Shown: positions 7,238 through 18,060, counted from the first letter of the stretch. The stretch: 20,632 bases of DNA from Priapulus caudatus (GCF_000485595.1 NW_014577061.1:399342-419973), one strand, 5' to 3'. Made by a program: numbers and translations. Notes: generated by a model from the letters alone, not told the origin.

Positions 7238-8218
7238 TCACGCACAGGAAGTTCGTGGCTGCATGTACGCTTCCATAGTCTTCAATAGATTTTTTTCTGC
7301 ATGACTGGCAACATTATGTTGAATTCATGTAACTCCGCTGGAAAATGTAGCAAACATGACGAAACATGTGCCTACTGTACGAGACTGTGTTCACTGGTTG
7401 TTGGCAGGCGTTTTCACCCGTGTATATTGTTGAGTCATATACGTATAGAATTCGATTTTAAAATTAAAAGCGCTGTTTTTGTGCTGCACGATTACCTGTA
7501 CCTACATGGATGTGAACATATTTACTAATTGTTACCTGCATTCACGTTTTCGCTCATAGTTATTAACTATCACATGTTCATATTATGTAATAATATAGCA
7601 CAGCGTGAGTATAAAATTACACCTGTTAGCCTGAATAGAACACCCAGCAAATTCTCTTTATTTAACCATTGCCTGGGGGATTAGTCATAGCTAGTCATAG
7701 CTTGTGAATTGATTCACACGTGAATACGCATACACATTTAGGCTCCTGGAGGCATTCATATTCACAGTTTTATGTATTGACATAGTTGCTTGTATTATAA
7801 ATTATGTACAGTGTGTTGCCGCAACTCGGGTTTTACCGTCCTGATAAATGCAAAAAAACACCCATTTAAGCTGGGTTTACACTACCAACTTTGTGTTGGC
7901 GAATATTGTAATCCAAAGCGGATCTGTAGGTCAGTTGGTAGGAAACTACTTGTAAAGTACAGTAGAATGCAAATTGATAAAATAGTGCAAGTTAACAAAT
8001 TGTGTAGTAACGTTATAAGCGCGCGCATGTGTGCGTACGTTTCTTTCTTGGCGAACGGCCTTTACGGCGGTAGGACTTATGAATTGGGGCAAAATCAACT
8101 TTGTGTAACACTAGACACTCGGTAGATCGTAGTACATGAATTTTTTGGGTGTAAATTTTATGTTAATGAGTCATATAGTATGTATTGAGGCGTCGAATAA
8201 CAACGTTCTGCACTATAC
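7237..8218. other. Non-coding stretch, no gene seen
   Basis: Short open frames (7301-7528, 7790-8125) show no known motif, no good start context and no splice structure. A direct duplication TAGTCATAGC occurs twice around 7682-7702. GCTGGGTTTACACTACCAAC near 7869 resembles some transposon ends, but no partner end was found. Confidence 0.45.
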
Positions 8219-8252
8219 CAAAGAGCTTATAATGATCATTATAAGCTCTTTG
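8219..8252. repeat. Perfect 34-bp palindrome
   Basis: CAAAGAGCTTATAATGA is followed immediately by its exact reverse complement TCATTATAAGCTCTTTG, with no spacer. Confidence 0.95.
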
Positions 8253-8359
8253 ACTATACTTATTACATTTATCGTGTCTGTCTGCCAAGGTACGGCCCTG
8301 GTCTACAAGTGTGTGGTGAGATATCCTCGTGTAATGAAACGGTCTAGTGAACAAATATG

Positions 8360-8522
8360 AGCAAATATATGAACAATATAAACAATAATAACAATAACAA
8401 TAATAACAATATGAAATAATATATGATATATATATGAACAATATAATAATATATGAAATATGTGAAGCAATATAATAATATATGAAATATGTGAAGCAAT
8501 ATGAACAAATATGAGCAAATAT
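8360..8522. repeat. AT-rich tandem repeats (ACAATA-type plus a 29-bp unit duplicated)
   Basis: AACAATAATAACAATAAC-type units at 8370-8412 are followed by a 29-bp unit at 8440-8468 repeated exactly at 8469-8497 (starts AATATAATAATATATGAAAT, ends GTGAAGC). ATGAGCAAATAT flanks both sides (8357 and 8511). Confidence 0.85.
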
Positions 8523-8524
8523 AA

Positions 8525-8552
8525 CACACGCACGCACGCACGCACATGCATT

Positions 8553-8590
<38 letters not shown>

Positions 8591-8631
8591 ACACACACAC
8601 ACGACGCACAGTGGACACCCACCCAACATGT

Positions 8632-8719
<88 letters not shown>

Positions 8720-8720
8720 T
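8525..8720. repeat. Compound (CGCA)n/(CA)n microsatellite
   Basis: CGCACGCACGCA at 8528-8544, interrupted CA runs to 8612, a non-repetitive 23-bp island (GTGGACACCCACCCAACATG area, ~8610-8633), then an uninterrupted CA run at about 8634-8719. Long Cys-Val or His-Thr open frames here are repeat translations, not genes. Confidence 0.95.
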
Positions 8721-9709
8721 GCGAGTATAGCTAGGAGAAGCTACTCAAGTTTGCTGCAATTTTGAAGACTGTATATCATTGCTAACTGCAGTAGGAGATA
8801 CAAATTGCGGTTCCACGGAAACCTGACGCTCGGAACTCGCCTAAATCGAATGCGCGCGCTTTCGTAAAACACGTAGGCGTCCGAATTTCACATGTTTCGT
8901 CGAGCGTGTGAAGCGTGCATGTACCCCGCGTGTGAGTGGGAGAATAATTGTTAATGTTCGCGAAGGAAGTGTGGATGGCGGTGGGGGGGGGGCTGAGTCG
9001 CCGATCCTGCGCCAGTCGTTGTGCGTTAGACACAGAGCGGGCATTGTACGGGCTGACTAGCGTGGGCAGAATGTCCGAGTCGGTCACGCAGTGATGGTCC
9101 CCGGGTATGGGACGCGGCGGGGGTCGGCAACGCGTGGATTTTTCCGCTGTTGTTATTCACGTTATTTGCATTGTCCGTGGGATTTTCATGTTGCCAGTCA
9201 GCAGATTTGCCGGCTGTGCCCTTCTGAGTGACGAGTACAGCTTGTTGTACGAGCGGCCGTGATTGTTTGGTTAGCTTTCTCTTCTGAGTTGACATCTCGA
9301 GCAGTTTTCAATAGGGCGGTTCGCACACAGTGTCGGTGTTATATTTTTCTAGGCGGTTCTTTGAGTTGAGAGTGCTCGGAAGAATTTAAAGTTGCTGAGT
9401 GCCGGATAGTTGTTACGGCAAGGGGAGATTCGTTCGTCTGACTGTGTCGGTGGCAGCGTTGTTGCAGAACAACTGGCTGTACTGGCCAAGTTGGAAAAAC
9501 TCGCAGCATTCAGTACAGATGGTCACAAATAACTGACGCATGCGTCACTCACGCGCAGCTCTGTCTTGGGAGCACTTTGACTCTTTGTCAAATTTTCTAT
9601 TCTATTTAGAAAATTGGTGACCTTTGTCGGGCATGTTGTATGTAATTCACAGTAAAGAGCGGAAATGTCCGAAGTCTACTACCGTAACTGGACCGTGGAG
9701 TAAGAACAG
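8721..9709. other. Non-coding, moderately CpG-rich stretch, no gene seen
   Basis: Minus-strand open frames at 8782-9087 and 9026-9295 have no recognisable motif. There is a G-run at 8982-8991. TGACGCATGCGTCA at 9534-9547 is a perfect 14-bp palindrome. CpG-containing words such as CGCGAAG and GCGGCCG are frequent here, which could mark a regulatory region, but no transcript evidence is visible. Confidence 0.4.
9534..9547. promoter_or_regulatory. Palindrome TGACGCATGCGTCA (CRE/AP-1-like half sites)
   Basis: Two TGACGCA half sites in perfect inverted arrangement, followed by GTCACTCACGCG. It resembles bZIP-type or NRF1-like sites, but no promoter context is established. Confidence 0.3.
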
Positions 9710-9712
9710 TAA

Positions 9713-9972
9713 GGCCATCCTTAAAAAATTACATGTTTGCTGTCCTCTGACCGACCCACGAAAATAGCCGCGAACCAAAAGTTTTTTTTTACATTTTGGA
9801 TTCCATTTTTTTTCTTTTTATTGTTTATAGTTAGGACTGAAACACAAAGCATGTGTGGCAAACATGAGGACAGACTTAAAATAACTATTATGCCTCACAA
9901 AAAAGACCTACCTACCCACTAAAAAAATCATGGGTCGGGGGACAGCAAACATAGAATTTGTTAAGGATGGCC
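9713..9972. mobile_element. PIF/Harbinger-like MITE, 260 bp, with TAA target-site duplication
   Basis: The left end GGCCATCCTTAAAAAATTAC and the reverse complement of the right end GGCCATCCTTAACAAATTCT match at 30 of 33 positions (9713-9745 with 9940-9972), continuing through ATGTTTGCTGTCC. TAA flanks both sides (9710-9712 and 9973-9975). A 3-bp TWA duplication and ends starting GG are characteristic of PIF/Harbinger. The interior (poly-T tracts at 9781-9788 and 9806-9819) has no transposase, so it is non-autonomous. Confidence 0.85.
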
Positions 9973-9975
9973 TAA

Positions 9976-10294
9976 CATGCTCTAACAACAGTTGAATCGT
10001 TTGAAGTTTCTACGTAGCTGACATGTAAACAAATAAATTTGCAAATAGCAGTTTTGTTGTCTTGCACATGATTTTTTTTATTATACACGGTTCAAAGGGC
10101 GTGTACAGCACATCTTAATCTGAGAGGGACCGATGGAAACTGAGGGTAAAGCATGTTTATGGCTTAGTCGGCGCGTGACAGGGCCACCCGAGCAGAGAAA
10201 AGATGTCCGTAGTCGTCAACATCAACCGACGAGATTTATATTATTCAGACGCGTTTAGATGATACTCCGATTACGTGATGTGTGCACTCTCAGT

Positions 10295-10295
<1 letters not shown>
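9976..10295. other. Non-coding stretch, no gene seen
   Basis: No coding frame, repeat or element end recognised. Confidence 0.4.
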
Positions 10296-10341
<46 letters not shown>

Positions 10342-10372
10342 CTGCGTGCGTGCGTGCGTGCGTGCGTGTGTG
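10296..10372. repeat. (GTGC)n tetranucleotide microsatellite
   Basis: TGTGTGTGTG leads into GCGTGCGTGCGTGC units from about 10308 to 10368, with one CCTG interruption near 10340. The Cys-Val-Arg-Ala frame over it is a repeat translation. Confidence 0.95.
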
Positions 10373-10864
10373 TACGCTAATTGTAGATAATCGCCCGTAC
10401 CTTCGGCACGCACGAACTTGTACGGCAGCGGAGATGCTCGGCCTGGAGCGCATCCAGTCTCTGCGTCTAGCTATGCCTCCGTATAGCTCAGCCATCGTCG
10501 ATCGATCCGGCCTGCAAAAGCCGGAATATTTTTTAGGAGTCATGAATTATGTAATGCAATTTAATGATACATTTTCATCTCGCCAAACAGTGCAATCATT
10601 GTGAATTATTGATGCGTCCGCGCTTGCGCCCGCGTCACCGCTGTAAGCACACCTATACGTACGTCTAAAAAGCAGCAGCAGCAGCAGCTTCGCTAGCTCG
10701 CGCGCAAGATATAGCTGCCTCGCAACTCGCGATGATGGCCAACGCTTACGTCACTAGAGTCTACGCAGAGGAAAAATTGCTTCTTCTATACGCATGCGCT
10801 TCAGTAATTTAAAAGGCATACAGCTTTGAAGTCACTATCGACCGTGGGCGTGTTGGACAGTCGG
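10373..10864. other. Non-coding stretch with a (CAG)6 tract
   Basis: An open frame runs through 10275-10604 but begins inside the microsatellite and has no known motif. AGC is repeated six times at 10671-10688, followed by CpG-rich CTAGCTCGCGCGCAAG. Words resembling promoter elements (TTACGTCA at 10746-10753, ACGCATGCGC at 10790-10799, GGGCGTG near 10847) are scattered, without a gene to attach them to. Confidence 0.4.
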
Positions 10865-11152
10865 TCTTATTGATGTCTGGATGGGCGGACGGACTGATAG
10901 GTATATGGAGAGACACGTTGACAGTCAGACATCCGGATATTCAGAGAGACTGCAGACACACAGACCGGGCAGGCGGGTGGCCGCCGGCCGGCCAGACGAA
11001 TAGATGGACAGACAGAGAGACAGACAGACAACAAACAGACAGACAGACAGACGGACCGATGGACGGACGGTCAGGCTCGCGGGCGAGCAGGTAGGCAACA
11101 GATGAGTCAGTCAGTCAGCCAACCAGACAGACAGATAGACAGACAGGCAGTA
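10865..11152. repeat. Degenerate (GACA)n / GACGGAC repeat region
   Basis: ACAGACAGAGAGACAGACAG-type units at 11007-11055, GGACGGACGG at 11061-11070, GTCAGTCAGTCAG at 11106-11118, and CAGACAGACAGATAGACAGA at 11124-11148. Open frames across it are repeat translations. Confidence 0.85.
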
Positions 11153-11920
11153 GCAATACTAGCATATGAACATTGTCTCCCACTCCTTGTACTACGAGTG
11201 AGGTCGACTAATTTGGGTTTCCTGCTAATGTTGGCCCTACGGCAGTCGATGTGGCTCATACGGGCCCGCGCTTGCCCCGAGGTGATGACCAAGTCAGAAA
11301 GTTGAAAAACTTGTTGTAATCGGCTTACAGTCGTCTGATGCGTACGTAGCGGCGGGTATAACTCGGCAGTTATCCATTAGTGTGCGTATATATAATCCCC
11401 GCCTGTCCCCACGAGCTTATGCCCCACCCCCCGCTGTACTGTGTGCAGCATTAAGATGTTGGCATTGTCGGCGGGCAATGTCCTCGCATTTTCAATGTGC
11501 ACCGGTGAGGCGTGTAGAATTCAGGCATGTTTTTGAAAGTGGGAACGCGGAACGCCATTTTCGTGAAGAACTTCTAAGATTCTGCTTTCCGTATTTAGGA
11601 ATGTGTGTGGAGAAATATAATGTAAATAAGGGATGTTTTGTGTATCAATGTTGTGTGTAAATTATTACTGGGCAATCAGTGTCAGTCACTGTGTGCCTCA
11701 AATTGTCATGTCGTATTGGCAGACAATGCACATTGCGCATTTTTCTCATGTCGACAAAAAACATACTGATAAGATTTAGTACATTGAAGACTCCAATACG
11801 ATATCTTCAGGAGTGTCATAATTTAGACTATACTGATTTTTTTATTGAAGCTGTTTCGGGTGTTGGCAGCTGCTGTTGCCTATGCCGGCTGTATTAGCAT
11901 CCGCACGATCGTTCGTGCCT
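11153..11920. other. Non-coding stretch, no gene seen
   Basis: Short frames (11102-11305, 11382-11660, 11679-11897) show no recognisable protein motif and no consistent splice structure. Confidence 0.4.
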
Positions 11921-11921
11921 G

Positions 11922-11924
11922 ATG

Positions 11925-11955
<31 letters not shown>
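11922..11955. repeat. (TG)n microsatellite
   Basis: Uninterrupted TG run followed by TATGTATGT. Confidence 0.9.
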
Positions 11956-12834
11956 CGCTGCGTCGCCTGTGCGGTGGTCGCAGTGCGTGCGTGCGTTGCC
12001 ACGCGGCGCTCAGCTGTGCCGGCCGTGACGTAGCGTGCGTGCGCTGGCTGCACTGTCTCCCCTCTGGCGAATCTCGAGTAGAATGTGAAATGAGATCTTT
12101 GTACTGTCTCCAGTCTCTGCAGGCAGTCGTCGCAGTATGAATATGAGAGGAAATGTAATGGATTTTTATCCGCTTCATAGCACCGCGCATAACGATGGGT
12201 TGGGGAAAACATGTGTGTAGTACATAACTTCCATTCGGTGCATGTTTATTATTATTAGGAGTGTAGAATATAGATCTCTGTATTATACTCTCTGTATAGA
12301 TCTCTGTAGATACTGCACATGTATACATACTCCTGTTTATATAAATGCTTGTGCGCGGCTGGGACGCCCGTGCTCGCATGGATGATGGTTGGTACCCATG
12401 ATCACCCACCACACGCCCGTGACGACCAAAAATCCCCAATTCTAACGAGAGAGAGAGAGAGAGAACTTCTAGGAAATTCGATTTCATACGTTGCTCGTAG
12501 ACTCCCCCGTTTTATTGGTCGTGACACTTCAAAGCAACACTGAAGTGTTCTCAGTTGGTAATGTCGGATGCAGTCTGGCAATGGTCGGCAGGCGATATTT
12601 GAAGTCTTGTTCAGGGCCATTTGCATTAGCAAATTCTGCTGACTCGACAAACACGCGTGACTCGACAAACACGCGTCCAAAAATGACGAAATCTAATGCG
12701 GTTGAGAGCGAAGACGGAGAAATGCACTGATTTTTTATCAAGAGCAGGAGATATACCACGAAGCTGGGTGCTGCGGTTTAATGCACCTCATTGGAAACTG
12801 AGATGAGCGGCCTGTTCTGATATTCTTCTGTTAT
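11956..12834. other. Non-coding stretch with small repeats
   Basis: Contains a duplicated ATAGATCTCTGTA (near 12269 and 12295), a GA run at 12446-12464 and an 18-bp tandem duplication at 12641-12676. A minus-strand frame at 11894-12487 starts in unique sequence, passes the TG repeat and has no known domain. Confidence 0.4.
12641..12676. repeat. 18-bp direct tandem duplication
   Basis: GACTCGACAAACACGCGT occurs twice back to back and is exact. Confidence 0.95.
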
Positions 12835-12896
12835 ATTATTGTTCTTGTTTTTATTGTTATTGTTCTTCTTATTATGATTGTTTTGTTATATTATTG
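12828..12896. repeat. TTATTG/TTCTTG-type T-rich cryptic repeat
   Basis: TTATATTATTGTTCTTGTTT is repeated in similar form, with TTATATTATTG at both ends (12830 and 12885). Confidence 0.7.
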
Positions 12897-13035
12897 CCAC
12901 ACGTTATATGGGCTTATGGCGCTATCATGCAACGCCATGCAGCTATCTTCCATCGTTGACCAGCGATGGTGGCGCCATCTCAGTGTTGAACGAAGGGCAT
13001 TATTTGACTACAGAATCCATCGTGTACACGCTACT

Positions 13036-13088
13036 TACTAGTAACTGTAATTGGACCGTGTCAGTCCATTTACAGTTAGTTACTAGTA
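13036..13088. repeat. Small inverted repeat (stem-loop)
   Basis: TACTAGTAACTGTAA at 13036-13050 pairs with TTACAGTTAGTTACTAGTA at 13070-13088, which carries a 4-bp ACTA duplication. The 19-bp spacer contains TGGACCGTGTCAGTCCA, itself partly self-complementary. Confidence 0.75.
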
Positions 13089-13636
13089 CCCTTTCAGAGT
13101 ATAGTCTAGCCATAGCGAGATGGGTGAACCCAACACACGCTACACATTCTACGTGCCAGCGGGCAGTGACGGTCACAGGTACAGAGGTCTAACAACGGGA
13201 AGACGTAATGACAGTCGTGTTTCCGTATCACAGCACCCAACGACAGGTGCGTGTGATGGCACCCCCCCCCCTTATGGTAGCATGTGTCGGCACACCACTG
13301 TGGCATGTGATGGCAGCCAATGAAGACGTATGAGTAGAGAGTAGCATGTGATGTATATTATATGCTATCATAGTGGGTATGAGAGAGGAAAGCACACAAA
13401 GGCTGCCCACCGGCGGTGGATGTACAGGGTGGGGTGGTGGCGGGGGGCATAGTCGGTACCTCGGCCTGCAATTAGCAGCTGTCCTCTCTCATTTGCGTCA
13501 GGCCGCAGGTTTCTTGCCTGATTAGGATGCGTCGTCGTGCCGTTGCGTCAGCGGCACGCGTCACGTTGGCTTTCGTTATTCCGTGGCGTCCCCCCGAGTC
13601 CTTCTCGCTGCGTTAGCTCTGGCTGTGTCATCTGTG
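13089..13636. other. Non-coding stretch, no gene seen
   Basis: GCATGTG(A/T) words recur at 13280-13350, around a C-run at 13262-13270. A G-rich patch lies at 13428-13448. No coding motif. Confidence 0.4.
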
Positions 13637-13637
13637 T

Positions 13638-13639
13638 AC

Positions 13640-13676
<37 letters not shown>

Positions 13677-13756
13677 GTGTGTGTCATCTGTGTACGTGTG
13701 GGTGTGTGCGTGCGCGCGCGTGTACGTGTGCGTGTGTGTGTCTGTGTCTTTGTGAG
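13638..13756. repeat. (GTGC)n and TG-rich microsatellite
   Basis: TGCGTGCGTGCG units at 13640-13674 are followed by interrupted TGTG/CGCG sequence to about 13755. TGTGTCATCTGTGTAC occurs on both sides of the pure tract (13625 and 13680). Confidence 0.9.
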
Positions 13757-14729
13757 TGTCAGTGTCCCTAATTCACCATACTTTTGCACGACTGCAAATG
13801 TCTGCGTTTGCAATGTGCGGTTGCACATCGGCGTGTTAGCGTTGGCCATTTTTCTTTGCGAAGGCCGCAGAATTTCGAGAGGTGATACTTAAAAAGTGTT
13901 TGTTGTGGTCTTCGGCATTGTTGACTTAATCTTCATAATTGTCGAGATGATTGCCCTACGACTATTAAGTAAACAGGCCTATCTCGGGCCTTTATTTGTA
14001 TTGCGCGGTGTACCGGTGGTAGTGTGTGAGCGGGAGCTGCTTAAGGCGCAAAGCCTGCTTATCTGTATCCAGTGCAGTGAAGGCAAGAGACTGGTAACGC
14101 ATGCCGAATCGCAACATTTCCCCGGGTTATAATATATATATAGTTATACTGATGCGGAACGTGCAGCTTCTTCTCAGCATCTATAATGATGGCGCGCGCG
14201 TGCCTGCCGACGTCCCTCCGCATCCATGTCTCTCAGCTGCATTCGGTATTCACGGCTTTACGATCGGCTGCGCGTTTACAACTGCAGCGCAGCACCTGCG
14301 CTCAGATGAGCCTTAAGATGCGTTCTGCGTCCGCAGCCCATGCGTATACGTATTACGCAGTTTACGTATGCGGCCCCCTCATGCTCGCATGCTGGGCGGG
14401 TTATTGGCAAATCGCTTTACGGCGAAACGTCAGGTGGGTGACTCACGCCCGTGGGGGCTGTACTGATCTGCCGGGGTCACCCTGGGCTTCGCAGGCGATC
14501 GCGCCGTTTCATTATAATACACGGGTCACAACTAACTTGCACGCATCCTTAATCAAATCTTAATATAAATCTTGGTTGCTCAATCAACCGGGAGAGGGGA
14601 AAAATTAAAAATACAAGCGAGCAGTATGTAAACCAACTTTTCTGTTTAGACTGTTAACAAAATACCTCTATAACACCAACGTTCATGTGAGAAAGAGAAA
14701 ATCATGGATTTACTTTAGTCGAAAAAGAC
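13757..14729. other. Non-coding stretch, no gene seen
   Basis: Frames at 13896-14132 and 14186-14563 lack known motifs. A short ATATATATAT patch lies at 14133-14142. No element ends recognised. Confidence 0.4.
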
Positions 14730-14748
14730 CGTGTTGTGTGCGTGCGTG

Positions 14749-14832
<84 letters not shown>

Positions 14833-14902
14833 ATGTGTGTGAGCGTGCGTGCATGATGTGCGTGCGTGTTGTGTGCGTGCGTGTTGTGTGTGCGTGCGCG
14901 CA
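14730..14902. repeat. (GT)40 microsatellite with duplicated GTGTTGTGTGCGTGC flanks
   Basis: A pure GT run occupies about 14751-14830. GTGTTGTGTGCGTGCGTGTT on the left (14731-14750) reappears on the right (14867-14886). Confidence 0.95.
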
Positions 14903-15309
14903 TGTCAGTGCATTATTGCTGCCATATATAGAATCGTACGGGCGCATGGGACGGGCTCCCGCCCGTGCACATCTACGGTCTCTCTATATAATTATATAGT
15001 TTGCCATATATAACTCTGAACCATCAATCCATGTCAGGCGGGATAATTAGGTATGATCACAAGTCGGTCGCGCAGGGCTAAACAATCAGTACGAAGCCAG
15101 CTGCGACCGAGGCTGCGCGCGCATGTCATGCTACTGACGTCATGTGTTCACGCATGCGCAGACAGTTTCGCCCTGCCGCTTCGTAACGGACGAAGATCAT
15201 CACAAGCTTCGTACGGAAACTAAAAAGTGACTCGCTCGCGTTAAATATCTTTTTAACGTGGTTTCTTTTTTTCTTTACAGAAACGTTGAAAATATACAAG
15301 AGTGAATAT
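14903..15309. other. Non-coding, partly CpG-rich stretch with a CRE-like site
   Basis: Self-complementary TATATAATTATATA at 14984-14997. TGACGTCA (perfect CRE palindrome) lies at 15135-15142, and an NRF1-like CGCATGCGCA 10 bp further at 15151-15160, in a CpG-rich stretch (15105-15240). This would suit a promoter, but no coding exon is seen on either side. Confidence 0.4.
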
Positions 15310-15407
15310 ATTTCGTGATAAATCCGCAACGCGTTTAGCGCCCCCTGTTAGCGACTGTTGTAGCGACAGATGTTGCCGACATTAAATGCACGGATTTATC
15401 GCGAAAT
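15310..15407. repeat. Inverted repeat, 17-bp core arms (possible MITE remnant)
   Basis: ATTTCGTGATAAATCCG (15310-15326) and CGGATTTATCGCGAAAT (15391-15407) pair at 16 of 17 positions. Pairing weakens but continues outward (GTGAATATATTTC with GAAATTAATTCAC). The spacer carries the near-direct repeat GTTAGCGACTGTTGTAGCGACA. Confidence 0.7.
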
Positions 15408-15721
15408 TAATTCACGTACTAACATTTCTCATGAAATTCGATGAACATATTCAAAGATCGATGAAAATAAAGTTACGAGTTTCTTTACTCGTCGTGAATG
15501 CATTTTTGAATTCATGCTTCATGTTTTACTGTCCCACTCGATATAAAGATGAAGGTTCACCGCATGTGAGCATAAAGAAATCTTTTCGCAGCTAGGTTTT
15601 ATGACTGTTCGCCAACGTTTTTATTACCATCGATCTCTTTTAACTTACAAAATTTTACGTAAGCAGGCACCTGCCTATCTTGACGGTTTTTTTTACTTTT
15701 AAACATGAAGTGAGCTCTAGA
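15408..15721. other. Non-coding stretch, no gene seen
   Basis: AT-rich. The frame at 15386-15595 shows no motif. Confidence 0.4.
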
Positions 15722-16684
15722 CGGACACAAGGCAATGAGGCATCAGGAGAAGAGAGACTGAGAATAGCTAGTAGTAACGCAGGTACGAGGGACGAAAGAC
15801 AGGTAATGACATCAGGGTGAGAAGGACAGATAACTATGGTAGTAACAGCAGGTACGAGAGACGAAAGACAAGGTAATGACATCAGGTAGAAGGACAGATA
15901 AGCTAGGTAGTAACAGCAGGTACGAGAGACGAAAGACAAGGTAATGACATCAGGTAGAAGGACAGATAAGCTAGGTAGTAACAGCAGGTACGAGGGACGA
16001 AGACTAAAAGGTAATGACATCAGGTGAAGCGAAGATAAGCTTGGTTTAGTGAACAGAGCGTACGAGAGACCGAACGACAGGCTAATGCACATGAGTAGAA
16101 GGAGAGATAAGTAGGTAGTAACCGCGGCAGGTACGCAGAGACGAGAGACAAGGCTCATTTGAGCATCAGGGTAGAAGACAGATAAGCTAGATAGTAACAG
16201 CAGTACGAGAGACGAGACGACAAGCGTAATGACATCATCGTAGAAGGACATTATAAGCTTAGGTAGTAACTCAGCCATAGAAGCGTACGAGAGAGCGAAA
16301 GACAAGGTAATTACATCACGGTTGAAGCGAGAGTATAAGCTAGGTAGTAACAGCAGGTACGAGAGACGAAAGACTTCAACGCGTAATGGACATCAGGTCA
16401 GAGAGGCAGAGATAAAGCTTAGGTAGTAACCGCAGGTACGAGGGACGAAAGACAAAGGCAATGACATCAGTAGAAGGAGAGATAATAAGCTAGGTAGTAA
16501 CCGCAGGTACGAGGGACGAAAGACAAGGCAAATGACATCAGGCTGAAGGACAGAAAATTAAGCTAGGTAGTTAACCGCAGATACGAGGCCCGGACGGAAA
16601 GACAAGGCAATGACATCAGGTAGAAGGACAGATAAGCTAGGTAGTAACCGCAGGTACGAGGGACGAAAGACAAGGCAATGACAG
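15722..16684. repeat. 68-bp minisatellite, ~12 full units plus partial units at both ends
   Basis: The unit begins AGGTACGAG(A/G)GACGAAAGAC, continues AATGACATCAGGTAGAAGGA and ends AAGCTAGGTAGTAAC(A/C)GC. Unit starts fall at about 15781, 15850, 15918, 15986, 16057, 16129, 16202, 16282, 16356, 16434, 16505, 16579 and 16652. The second and third units are exactly 68 bp. Later ones grow to 71-80 bp through scattered 1-6-bp insertions. Some units have CAG and others CCGCAG before the start, so there are two variants. The minus-strand open frames across it (15655-16305, 16563-16796) drift in frame because 68 is not a multiple of 3, and are not taken as genes. Confidence 0.95.
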
Positions 16685-17330
16685 TGTGGATGAGGAGAGA
16701 AGACGTTTGTGAATAACAAGTATGTATTGCAGGGCGAAATTTCAATAATAGATAAACACTAACCAGGCTACACCTAACAGTTGTCAGCTCCTTCATCCTT
16801 TTATCTCCTGCACTGTGAGTGTTTGCATACTCTTGTCTCTCACTCGTTCACTAATTAAAGGCGCTATTTGTTCAGCTTGCCGCCTGTGCCAAATCTGATA
16901 CCACTGATTTCGGGCCCTCCCCTTTCCTTTTTTGTTTTCCTTTTTTATTGCGTATTAGTGCTTGCACTAATATGGTTTGAAGACCCACCCGTTACATGTC
17001 CGCTTCCCCTTCTCACTGTATTGCGTGACGCGAGCGAGGAAGGCAGAAAATTGACGAGGAGTAACATCTAGTAATGTGAGGATGTAGTGGGGCTGATAAG
17101 ATTATTTAATCTAACCCTGCTTATTAATACGTACTCCAAGCCTCTATTCAAAAAAATAGATAATCTATATAATGTATTAATATTATATTACGACACATAC
17201 GTTAAAATGGCCATACGCCTATTAAGCTTGAAGTTTACTTCTATTCCTGCTACCAGCCTATGCGTTAAACTTATCTGGTATCGATGAAAGCGCGTGGGGC
17301 GTTGCGAAAGCCATCGACTAAGAACGCGGT
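16685..17330. other. Non-coding stretch, no gene seen
   Basis: Frames at 16868-17071 and 17087-17287 have no recognisable motif. Confidence 0.4.
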
Positions 17331-18060
17331 TTTTCCTTGATAGAACGAAGATTTAGCGGCCATTCTGTTCGCATATTCTCTAAAGGGGGGCGGCCGGCGG
17401 CTTATGTCTGGTGCGGGGCGCTGCTGCGGAGCGACTCGACTGCCGAAGCAAAAAAACTGGATTTTCCGAGCAACTGAAGCGCATCGGCAGCGACTAGCTT
17501 GCGTTCGCAGTTGCCCACTTGCTTCGTATTCCGAGCAGACTAGCGGCGCAGCCAGTCGCGTGCGCAGTCGACCGACCTAAGCTCACTGCAGCTCTCAGGT
17601 GAATTGCAGCATTGCTTCCAGTCGAGTCGGGCACGCAAGCCCGCACATAAGCCCCCTTAAAGCAAGCGACTCATGGCGCATCCGTCTCCAAGTCTTATGT
17701 TCGCGCCGCACGGGGAGGGTTGATGTCAGTTGTACATGTAGCGTAGTTCAGCGTTGGCTACGGAAACACCGCTGCCTTCCTCGCATCTTCTCACGCGCTG
17801 TCTTATTCTAATATTCGATGAGCGCCAGACGTCATCGCTGCCAGTCTTTAGGCGTCAATCTCGCCACCACCGTTACCAACTAGCCGAGCCACTTGTAGCG
17901 GCAATTACGGTTAGCGGACAAGGCGCGGCAGGCAGCAGCCAGCGAAGCGAGCAGCAGCAGCCAGCCCAGCGTGGCCTCCTCCCTACCCGCCACCCTGGTG
18001 ACAGCACACTAATGATTCTCTCCATGCCTGCCTAGTCGCGGCGTGCGGGGCAGCGCGGCG
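17331..18060. other. CpG-rich non-coding stretch
   Basis: Rich in CGGC, GCGC and CAGCAG words (for example GGCGGCCGGCGG near 17390 and GCAGCAGCAGCCAGC at 17951-17965). A donor-like CTCAG|GTGAAT lies at 17597, but no open exon fits it. It could be a promoter or first-exon region; this is an inference from composition only. Confidence 0.35.

Noticed and set aside
7858-8130. Transposon end GCTGGGTTTACACTACCAAC
   Set aside because: No matching inverted end or target duplication found nearby.
8163-8765. Several Cys-Val or His-Thr repeat open frames
   Set aside because: Direct translations of the CA/GT microsatellite in different frames.
10275-10604. 109-residue plus-strand open frame
   Set aside because: Its N-terminus is the GTGC microsatellite and the rest has no recognised motif or splice support.
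15655-16305. 216-residue minus-strand open frame (hydrophobic Leu/Ser-rich protein)
   Set aside because: It is a translation of the 68-bp minisatellite, whose unit length shifts frame every repeat, so no periodic protein is maintained.
15722-16684. CRISPR-like array
   Set aside because: The repeat occupies the entire period with no unique spacers, and the genome is eukaryotic.
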